Shown in pieces: positions 10,636 to 22,600 of a stretch of DNA of 64,000 nt. How positions within the stretch are numbered: the first letter of the stretch is position 1; every line of letters begins with the position of its first letter. A program made the position numbers and the translations under genes. This DNA is from Litoditis marina. Lineage: Eukaryota > Nematoda > Chromadorea > Rhabditida > Rhabditidae. The DNA is taken from NCBI GenBank assembly GCA_964036275.1, contig OZ038436.1, forward strand, positions 16,333,904 to 16,397,903. Reading direction: 5' to 3'. Under the pieces are notes generated by a model. The model worked only from the letters and a program-made list of their open reading frames with translations, ran no database searches and was not told the origin of the DNA.

Positions 10636-13600
10636 TTATCGACTTTTCCTAACTTCTTCTGGTCCGACACTCAACTGCCTCTCTTGGGTACTGTAATCGT
10701 CTCTGGTGGGATACGGATCTCTGGAAACAATTAACATTATTGCATAAATATTATATGAATTTAGTTTTGAGGTCGAGCACAACTTGTTATGAAAAGCTTG
10801 AGTGAAAAGCAAAAGTGTAAGCTATGCAAGTTCTTCCTATATTTTATTGCAGCGTTTACGCATACGTTAATGGATTACCTAGTAACATCTTACATTTTCA
10901 GATTCAATATTGAATAATATTGATCGAGTGTTAGTCGAAGAAACGTGCGTTTTCACGTTGGAAAAGATTGAAATCTTCTTGTATGAAATTTTTTTATTTG
11001 ATATTTGCTGAACTCACGAGGGTGTCGATAGTGGAGGGGTTGGTACGAATGGCCGGCTCTTGGGTCGATTCAACGTGGTCGAAATGATGACGTCATCCAC
11101 GTGAAGTTTGGCCTCACGTTCATAACTGTATTGGATACATTTATGTTTCAAACTGGGAAAATATGTTCAAAACAGTGATTATGAGCTTCAAAATGGTCTG
11201 ACCAATCGGAGACACCTAACACTGACACGATCAGTTGGAGTCCGCAGCTTCGTTTGTAGTTTGCAACTGTTATTGTTCTACAGTAACTCTTGTATGTTTG
11301 TCACTCATAGGATGTTTCATTAACGGAAATGCTTGAATTATTCAACTTAAGAAAGATGTCTCACCGTTTCCTGTAGTGACATATAAGCAGGGCGAATATG
11401 ACACAGATGATCAATAACAGAAGCGCAAACACGGCGAGAATCAGAATCACCGGCGAAAGCGTTGATTCAGCCACGCGGACCGAGGTCTGCAACGAATACA
11501 CTCGTAAATGAACGTCTACATATTTTCTAACTACTGTAGCAATTCTATGACTAGTTGTAAAACTCACTCGAAATCTGTAACAACATAAGTTATTTTCGTT
11601 TCACATTAACCAATAGCACATAAACTGTACCAGTTTCCCGTTCATTCAAATCAGATTGGAGGCGTTTTACATGTTTAATATTACTAGCAGAAAAAAATTC
11701 ATTTCCTCAATTCAATCTAAGTCATTTTAATTCAAATACCTAGAGTTCACAAAAAAGAATAACGACTATATTTGATATTGAGTTTTTAGAACAACAAAAG
11801 TAAGTTAGAATGAATTTAAATGAGGTAGTACTCTCATGTTGTTCTCACCTGTGCCTTGGCCAAACTAGGCATCTGACTATCTGACGACTGTTGTCTCGCT
11901 AATTCCACCAAGGCCAGTGCTCTCTCCGCAGCGATAGTTTCAGAAGTGGTTTTGTTGAGGAGAACCTGAAATAATGGTGGGAAACATAGCATTTTGGTAT
12001 GTTTGTCATTTTTTCCTAGTCCCATTTTGTCGAAAAGAGCTAGAGACAAATTGAAAAACTGAATGTAAATGGGGAAAAAGCTGGTTAGTGAACCAAGACA
12101 CAGTTCAAAACACGTACTTACTAAACAAGTACTTAAAGAACTTCACATGAACAAAATTTCAATACTAGAGAGCAGTAATTTTGATACAAATTTTACGCTG
12201 GTTTTTTCGTCAGTATACATTAATAGTTTTTCATCAGACTTCTTTTTGAACATACCAATTGAACGAGCGTCGCATCGTGTACCAAGTGTTCTCCGATATG
12301 CTGATATCTGACATCCTTCACCATTGCCTTCAGTCCAGTTGAATTGGTTATCGTTCTGAAAAGAACAGGACTCAAAAATTAGTAACTATTAATTATGTGG
12401 ATTCTTTCTTATTTTTATGATTTCCGGCCGGTTGTCGCTTCACTCGAAACTCTACCAAACGGAAAGTTCATGAATTGGATTCACGACTCGCTACCAGGTT
12501 GATTAGGGTTGTTAAAGTCGAACTCGAAACTCGACTCGACTCGAAAAAACTCGAAAATTTTCGAGTTGAGTCAAACTCGAAACTCGAAAACTCGAAATTT
12601 CTCAAAACTCGAAAACTCGAAAACTCGAAAACTCGAAATTTTCCAAAAACGCGAAAACTCGAAAACTCGAAAACTCGAAATTTTCCAAAATTCGAAAACT
12701 CGAAAACTCGAAAACTCGAAATTTCCCAAAACTCGAAAACTCGAAAACTCGAAAACTCGAAATTTTGAACGCAAAAACTCGAAAATCAAAATTTCGGACT
12801 CGAAAAATGTCTCTTTTGGGTCCAAAAACACTCAAAACTCGACTCGACTCGAAACAACTCGAAAATTTTCGAGTTGAGTCGAACTCGAAACTCGAAAACT
12901 CGAAATTTCCCAAAACTCGAAAACTCGAAAACTCGAAAACTCGAAATTTTTCAAAACTCGAAAACTCGAAAACTCGAAAACTCGAAATTTTTCAAAACTC
13001 GAAAACTCGATAACTCGAAAACTCGAAATTTCCCAAAACTCGAAAACTCGAAAACTCGAAAACTCGAAATTTCCCAAAACTCGAAAACTCGAAAACTCGA
13101 AAACTCGAAATTTTGAACTCGATTAACAACCCTAAGGTTGATGCTAGAAAAATCAGAAAAGTAATTGCAAAACGTACGAGTAGCTATTAGACTATTACGT
13201 TTTTTTTCTACTTTTGTAATCTTTTTGTACGTTTGTTTACAGAAAAAGTAAGACGGGAAACATACTGTGTCAGTGTCCGTATGTCCTCCGGTTGAACCTC
13301 CAGCGGACTTTTCTCTATTTCTGCCTCTATTATGTCACTGTGGTCGTGGACATACACCTGAACGTTGAGAGACTGCTGTGCGATATAGTTTATCGAATTT
13401 ATACCATACTCATTGATAATGAGATTTTGTAACAAATCGTGTAAACTGGAGGAAACGTGATATGGTCACGTAAAACGTGAACATGGTTGCACATTCGTGA
13501 ATTAAGATGTACGTTTCACGGTATTTGTCACTATCAATTTGACCACCGGTACAAATCAAATAATGGAAGGCCACGTGTTGAGTTGAGAATCGACATCCAG

Positions 13601-16600
13601 AATCAACATGATTCGATTCCAAATCTTTCCGATCGATTGTGTTTTTTGATAAACTTGGGAATATTTTGCAGTCGTCTCTATTAGTAATGAGGTCCTTTTT
13701 TCAGTTCTGGGAAGAATATTTTCTTAGTTATTCCCACCCACCCTCATGACGGCCTTGCCCTTCCTAGCCGAATCCTCAGCTGAATCGGCTGATTCAAGCA
13801 GAAGATGGAAGACACCGCCCACAAAGTCGCTGAAACGAGAGGGACTTATAATAATAAATATTTGTTGAGCTCAGTTCAAAACAAAATGTATACTATCATA
13901 AGGTTATAAGACGTTACAAAATACATACTAATTAGTATAAAAAACGAGTGTAAAGAAAGTAAAGATTAGTTTTGGATAAACATGTACAAGAAATATAAAA
14001 GAAGTCCAATAAAAATATTTTGAGGAAAAGTCTAATCTCGCTCGGTTTAAAAATTCAAAAAATGGATACCGAGTTTTTTGCTACCGAAAGAAAACTTCTG
14101 ACTGCGACTCACAGTAATCTAGCTTATACTCCGTTGTTTTCAAGAGAAGCGAGATTAGCATTTTCCTCAAAATAGTTTTATTGGACTTCTTTTATATTTC
14201 TTGTACATGTTTATCCAAAACTAATCTTTACTTTCTTTACACTCGTTTTTTATACTAATTGAACTCTTTTTCTATGGTTACGAAGTAACGGTCATTTTTG
14301 ATAAAAATGATATTTTTGAACAATAATCAAGACAAGGAATTCAATGTTTTTCTATTGAAGTTCTAAGGCTGTCTTCAGACTTTTTGTGCGATACAAGATA
14401 CAGATACACGATTCATTTTTGAATTATTTGTATCGTCTCATTTTGTATCCGTATCTTGGCGCCAACGTATCAGAAAAGTATGAACGTTCCAGGATACATT
14501 TTTTCGATTTTGTTAGTTTCAAATTCAAAAGTAACTTTAACAATTTTAAATTCTTCATTCCATAGATATTTATAGGTATTCCTCAAATTGACGTCTATCT
14601 CATCGCACGCGACGCGCGCACGCGCCGCGACAAAATGTGAAAATGAATGAATTTCGATAAACTTTGGACATCGTGAAAAACAAAAACGCTGATGATCATT
14701 GTTACCGATCCCCATGCCATATACTCAATTTCACTCACGCGAAGCGCGTGCACGCGACGCGGCAGAAATATCAAAATGAGTCGATTCATATGAAATTGGG
14801 ATGGGTGGGGTATTCGATCATGCTGGTTATGAATATATATCCGAAACTCGTAATACCTTCTTATCCGCGTGGCCAACCACTCCCAATCCCAAAAATTTAT
14901 CTTCATGCACAAAAGTTGAAATTTTTTGTCGCGTCGCGTGCTGCGCGCGCGCTTGACCCCAAGTTCGTACCAAGCTCACATCTGACTTCAGAATGATCAA
15001 TTTCCTCAGGTTCCCAAGTTTTATTGAATTCTACCGGTTTTTTTAATTTTTGTCGCGGCGCGTGCACGCGTCGCGTGCGTGATATAAAATTGATATCCAC
15101 ATTCGCAATCTCCATGATCGATAATCACAGTTCGCAAATTTGACCCAAATCTGCATATTTTCTCATTTTGACGCGTCGCGTGCGCGCGTCGCGCGCGAAA
15201 ATGAAATTTTTTGCAGATACCAATCTGTTTTGTGTGGGGGAACATTCTATCAATTGGAAAAATTTCACAAAAATCACTTTTATAATCCGAAAACCTAGAT
15301 GTATCCACAATATGAGTGAAGTGTAGAATGCCGGCCGCAATCTTCAAAAAAGTGTATCGTCGATTCAAAATGATGTATCTGACGCCGAGATACTGTAGAA
15401 AAAGTATGAACACGATAGATACATCGCGTGACGCATGTATCTGTCGCCGCTACAAAAATGCAATCGATACACATGATTAGAGCGCGCATGTATCGTGTAT
15501 CTTGTATCGCACAAAAAGTCTGAAGACAGCCTAAACCGCGCCGTAGTTCAGAACGTTTGTGTAGTTGTAACCTCGTTCAAGTGATAGCAAATTTTGTGCT
15601 CCAGGCAGGAATCGAACCTCCGTTCGCCGTGCGTAAATAGAGCTTTTATCCAATCCGCCATTCAGACATGCGAATAGGAATGAAAACCAAGCTGTACCCG
15701 CCTGTCATGAGATCTTCATTGAAAAACGTTTTCCTACTACACGTTCAACTCTTCTTTCATTTTTATTTTCACGAAACCGGTCTATCCATGATTTTTTGCT
15801 AGACCATTTTCGGCTCTCTCACACGTAATATTCAAATTTCAGACATACCTGGAAAATACGTACATCTCAACTTTTTGAGAGCTTTTCAATAATGTAAAAA
15901 TTTTGGGAATAAGTTAATTTTGTGCGAAACTATGCCGAGATTTGAGGAGGCGGACACTTTTGTCGCCGGCGCCGGCGCCGCCGCCGCCGCCCCGCACGGA
16001 AGCCATTTTTGCGAGACGTTGGGCCCTCTAACTCCTCTCAATAAATAACTACGTGGAAAGCGAACTTGGTATCTTGTAGACGTGTTGCCCTTCAGTGATT
16101 CATGCAAAAATCTAAGAAAATGGTCGACGTACTTTGAAGAAAATTGTAATAATCTGTTTTGTAATGTCTGCAGACCTTTGAACAAAACCTAATCTGCGCA
16201 GCGCTCCGCGCTGCGCACGATGTTGAGAACTTTGACAATTACCTAATTCACCGAAAGGAGTATTTCACAATCACTCTTTCAGATTTGTGAAGTGTGTCCC
16301 AACTTTGTGAGCAACACTTTGAGTATGAGTATTGGGGAAAAATTTCAGCGTTTCGTTTGAATGCAAGAGATTTTGTCTTCATTGTGAGCGATTTTTCGAC
16401 CAGAAAACGAGTATGGGCATGACACTGCTGTCTGCTGTTTTTTGTGGTGAAAAACTGGAACCTTTTTTGTTACTCGAAATAAGGTTGTAGTAACAGATTG
16501 TACTGAGACCTCATGGTTTTGATGTTTGGTGTATGTAATGATGTATGGTCATGTCTGATTTTTCGTCTGAGTGAACCACAGAGTATTGGTTGCCTACCTA

Positions 16601-19600
16601 ACCGACTGAACCAGGTTAACCACAAATTAGCGGTTCGGTTACTCACCTAACCGACTGAGCCAGTCGAACGTTTCCGGTGGTCCTTTCAATTGTGAATAGT
16701 CCCTTGATGGGGCGGGACATTCCCTTGTACTCAAATACGGTATCAGCGAACGAATAGAAGACCGGACTCAATCCTGAATTGACTGAACAATAGTTTTTCT
16801 GGTCGCATGAAGAATGTGTTAGAACTGGGGAACTTGAGAAAAGGAAAAACGTGGGAAAAAGGAAAAAACTTGGGAACTTGGGAAAAGGAAAAAAAGGATG
16901 CAGATTGTGTTAGAACGGAAGCCATCAGCATCGTTCGGGGAGGACTAGAACCTGTCAGCAAAAGGATGGTAAGCGGTTCATTCGATGTGGCTCTAGTATT
17001 TTGAATAATATATGTATAAAATCTGTTTGTAAACTACATTATCCATGTTTTCTCAACATTTCATGTTTCAATTGATTGAGTGGAGGTACTATATTCACTA
17101 TTATATACCTTGCTCACTGAGATCGGGATCTTGCGCTTGCACCCTCGCGATCACTTTTCCTGGCAGCTCATGCTTCGACAGAAGTACTTCGTATCGACTT
17201 TTCTCAAAGATCGGACCATTGTCGTTGCTAAAAAAACAGAATTTATGCATGTTGAGAAAGCTCCTTTCTCCGCCTATGCTTCCATGAAGTATCACATCTA
17301 ACAATGTGGAAAGTCAAGTGTTGAATCGCGAATATACTGTTAGTCAATTGTACAGTCACGTGAAACATGATAAACACAGCAGAACTAAGAAACGTGCGAT
17401 GACAAAGTGCACGATGCCTCATCAGAATGCTAACTTTACGTGACTATTCAGTTCAATTTTAGTATAAAGATCTATCAACTCACGCAACTATTCCCAATAA
17501 ATAATTTTTCGGCTTTCATTCCGATTAATATTCCAGAAAAAACTCACACATCTCGAACCATTATGTTCAGTTTGCACCGAACGGTAAAATTCGCTGAATT
17601 CACATCTGGAATGTTGGCGGCGCGCACCTCGAGTCTGAAACAACCTTTTTCTCCTTAAGTTTCAAATTCTAACGTTTTCAACCACAGAGTCTTCCGAGAC
17701 AATTATTATATAATTCGCTTTTTTCAAAGTAAGTCGATACGGTGTATGTTGTCCAATCTCGCTGTGGTGTAGATTGAAATTCAAAAATCACAACGTTCAT
17801 CGAAATCAAACTACAGAAAAACCTGGTTATTCCATATGGGCTTACTAATAAAATTGCAAGACAGTTTTCGAACCTAGTTTAAGAAGTCCAGCTATGAAAA
17901 CGATATATTTCATTGCCTAACACTAATGGGGTCATCATCTTTCTTTGTATTAATATACAGTTTTAAATCTTTGGTCTATCATAATATTCTATTCTGAATT
18001 GTTGTATATGACCTACTCATAGGAGTCCTCGACCTCTCTGTCAAGAGGCTGGTTCAATAGGATAGAGCCGGTCTCGCTGTCGACCACAAAATGGTCATTC
18101 TCCTCCTTCAATTGATAGAAGATTGGCTGAGACGCGTCCCTGTCCCTTGCTTCCACTGTCGCTACCACGGCACCGACCTCGCTCGATTCCAAAATCTATA
18201 GAATCAAAATGGAATATTTATTGTTTTCATAAGTTTTGCCAGTTTATTTCCACGCAATATACGGTAAGGAACTAAAAAGTGTTTTACATGTTTCTGATCA
18301 ACTTCAGGAACTGTGAAAAACTTTGTATATGAGAATGGAGAATGAATTGGTTAATTACATAAAGATACAGTTAAGTTGAAGTTAAAAGGACTGCCTTTGC
18401 GGCTGAAACTTAGCATAGTGCGCTGTGAGAGGAGACATAACGCAAATGAAGAGAAGATAGATAGATGGTTGTACAAAATCGCCGTGGCGCAGGCGGTTTC
18501 TCAGCGGCAACAGTGAGATGAAATATTGTCGTCTGGCGTCTTTTAATGACAGATTGTGTCTCAAACACCCACATTCCCGTTATGTTCGATATAAAACTCA
18601 CCTCAACCGTCATTTCAGACTTGTCGAACAGAATCGGGTTATCACCCACATCCCGTACCACCAGCTGACTACTGTGCAGCACCTGTTCTCGTTCACCGGC
18701 CACCAGGCAGAGAACCATCTGGGAAAGTATGGTTTGATTCCATGGATTATTGATTAAAATGCAAACGCGGTATATGAACAATGTTTCAAAAAACAAGAGA
18801 TGAATCACTTTAAATCATTATTAGGAATTGATTCCGTTTTTTTTTCTTTAAGAAATTATAGTTTGATCCTACGGATTATTGATTAAAATACAAATACGGT
18901 ATTTAAGGGAAACTTTTAAAAGAGAAAACGAATCTTTTCATGCTCATTATTTTAAATTTGTTCCATACTTTTTATCTGAAAACATGAATTGTGTTCTTCT
19001 AATTTCGAATTTCGAATTTGCATATTTCATTTTTCAGATTACTTGCGGCTACTTACCGGATATTGTCTGACTTTCTCGTAATCGAATGACTTCTCGGCTC
19101 TAATAACTCCTGTCTGCTCGTCAATGCTGGCAAACTCTGTGCGGGTCACGGTTTTGTGGGCGGAGCTATCCCAGAAATAGAATCGTAGTTCGCATTTGTC
19201 GTCCAGGGGGTAGGTGGTGACTGTACCGATCTCCGCATCTGGGCTGAGGTTCTGGAAAAAAGCATTTGTTGAAGAAAAGTGGAGAAAAGTTCAGAGATTA
19301 AAGAGTATATGCTTCCATCCCCGTGTGGCTTTCAGTTTTTTCTTATTTCACGGACGATTATTATAATGTGCTATTACTTGAACTAATGAATATATCACCA
19401 TATGATTAAAGCTGTTCTCTAAACGTTAGTGAATTCTATTGGAGTTTACTAAAAATCAATCATTGTAATTTTTGGGTAACACCTTCACTAGACTCCTATT
19501 CGGAAATGTTTTGCTAGGATTTAACCCATCGCCAGTTATCAACATGCATACCTTAATTCCAAAGTTCTGTTCAATATCGATTTGTAAAAGATTTTCAGCT

Positions 19601-22600
19601 GGTTCGAGCGCTTCATTCTTAATATTGATTTTTATAGTGGAAAAGTTGATGCACCTCTTCAACAATGAACATGTTGTTCTCATTCGACTTGAACTGAGGA
19701 ACACAGTCAAAAGATTGAAGAACTCGCAGGTTCACTGTGGCGGTGGCGGTTCCGGTGCCGTCGGAAGCCAGCACATTGAAAGAGTAGTTGCCGGGACCTG
19801 CAAGTGGTGAGAATGAACCGTAGTGGTAACTGTTTTTCTTATGTTTTGATCAGCAATGTTGGAATGAAACTATAAACTATGTTGGAATGAAACTGTAAAC
19901 CTCTGTAAAAAATGCATACGTCTGACTCTTCAGAATGTACGGAACATCATTACTTAATTTTTTTCGTTTTCCTTCTTCGCATTATTCATTCGAACGAGAT
20001 ACGAGCTCGTGCAACGTTCGGACGAATGGTCAGAATTGAAATTGAACCAAACAGTTGCCTTACTTCTGAACTCGTCACTAGTGGTGATCTTTCCATCCTG
20101 GTCAATGTTCAAAATGTCAGAAATATCGCCGTCAGAAGATAAAGAGTAGTTCAGAGGAACTGAAGTCGTTTTGATCTGAAAAAAATTATGGTCATCAAAG
20201 TGAGATGAAAGGAGCGAAGCGAATAAGAAAAAAGAGAAAGGCATGAATGAATAAAAGATATGAATAGAGACATGATCATTTAAAGTGAAAGAGAAGGGGG
20301 GGGGGGATATGAGAAAGAGAGAGCAGGTGTGTTAAATATATCGTATAGTGTGAATACTTGGTTCAAATTGAAACTCTACCTTTGTGTCCAATACAAAACT
20401 ATTGATTGGTATGTTTTCCATGATTGTGACGTCATAGTTCAATCGATCGAATGTTAGTTCTTTCTCGGATGTGGGAAGGACCGAGACAGCTACCTATAAA
20501 TATGGAAAAAGGTACGAGAACATAAGTGTTGAAGAAGTATATGATTCGCTCTTTTCAAAGCAGGCCTATACGGTCACTTTCGCCATATCCTGCCTCGTTT
20601 GTAGTTTGATCCCGATGTTTTTCGTGTGAACTTTGTGACCTACGGCGTCTTTGGAGTTCAAACTACAACAAAAACTCGGTCACTTTCTATAAGGTCTACA
20701 TGGGTAGATGGACCCTGTCTGAGTGTTATATTTATGGACACGGCAGAGATTTTGAATTACGATCGAAGGACCAAAAGATCAAACTACAAACACAAACACA
20801 ATGTGTTATATAGCATTCATTTTTTCCGGTACCTCAGCGGTGCCGGTTCCGTACTCAGTGGTGGCTTCTGCCAGCAGGAGATATTGATTGATTTCCGGTG
20901 ACAGCTGAGACACAGTGCGAATCATTCCCTGGAAGTAACAACATTAGGTTATATGTTTTTGTTGGTGTGTTTTTACTCGTTCTCAATATTTAAAACTTGC
21001 CATTTTGTTACACGTACTGCTCCATGTGCTCGTGGGCATCTACACTATGAAATGCAGTTTCATATTCTGATCGGAACATCTTAATGAATACTTTGATATT
21101 ACAGATTCAGTGGGATTATTGGTTCTAGATAAGGAAAATTTCTAATTCTTATACGTTTATTTCAATCATGTCTTCTTCAACTAAAAGTGAAATTATGTGA
21201 AGCCCAGTTCATACATAGTTTGAGTTGCAATAATTCGATCCCTGTAAGTATTCTGTCCGCAACAACTTTTTCATTGTTTTCAGCGTCAGATTTAAACGAG
21301 TTTCCGACTTTTAATGCGATTGACCTGGTCATCAATTGTGAAATCAGGACTGCCCGACAGAGAGAATGCGACATTCATAGGAACATCAACGGGAACATTT
21401 GCTACCGGAGTGCCTGAAAAATAATAGTTCAGTAAACTTACAAATTCAAAAGCTCAAACATCATCAATATTCAAGGAACAACGCATTAAAATTCGAGTTC
21501 TGATCTGATGAATTCTCATTTAGCGGAAAATGCGAAAAGCAACTTTAGTGCATGAGAAATCAAACTACAAACATGAAGAAATGACTTCATCTGCCTACGT
21601 TTTTGAGGCTTTTCCGACCACTTTCGGTGTGTATTTCAGTAAAACTCGGTGAAAGTCGAGAAATGAAACTTATCACCACAAAACATTTAACCATTCGATA
21701 ACGATGTTGTGTTGAACTACCTGGTGGCACGTTTCCTGGCAGTTCTGCTTCGTATCCCGCCGACTTGAAACGAGGCGGTAGCGGAGAGGCGGCAGACACT
21801 TCCACCGTTATATTGGTTCTGGTGGTGTCGGAATCAATTGAAGCCACAATCGGAAGTTCAATTCTCGCACCGGACTTCAACATCGAGGTGGTGATCAGAA
21901 GACCTACAATTGATCTCATTATGAAACATATCTTCAATCCAGAAAAACTAACGGAAATCAGAAATATACAGGTAGCTTATTTTTTATAAGAGAAAAAAGA
22001 GGAAATGTAAACCTGTTTTCTCATCGATAGCCAGCATGGTAGTTGGTTTTTCTAGTTCGAACTTCACTCCATTGTTTCTATTGGTTCTTATTTGGTAGAT
22101 GGAGGACCCAAGTGGAATAGAAGATGGTACCACGACAGTGGGTGGAACCTAAAATTAGATGGAAACTAGGAATTCAGAAAGCAACGTCGATTTAAATTAG
22201 TACAATCACACATACCATATTAGTCTTATTTTTGATTTTCTCTTGCACCGCAATTTGGATGATCCAGTTTTCATCACATGTTTCACGCCAGAGCTTCCTA
22301 CAGTAGGCAGATACGGATGCTTTAAGTTTTTTTTTCAAGTGTAAAGAACGGAATTCCGAATCACAACATCTTTCAAAAGCTTGTCTGACAATCATTCTGT
22401 CTGAAAATCATTCTCAATACTGTGAAAATACTACATTAACAACTATTTATGAAACCAGCACGAGTTAATTATTACTCATAACTTCGTCGAAAACTCGTGT
22501 ACTACTACCTACCTCAATGAATTTCAGTGCAAGCGGCTCTTTTTCAACTTCATGCGTACGCAAAACGAACACCTCAACTTCTTCTGGAAAGTAAATCTTG

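Noticed and set aside
12475..13116. Several long open frames on both strands (80-122 codons)
   Set aside because: They are translations of the CTCGAAAA satellite, and the 8-base unit leaves most frames open. There is no other composition in them.
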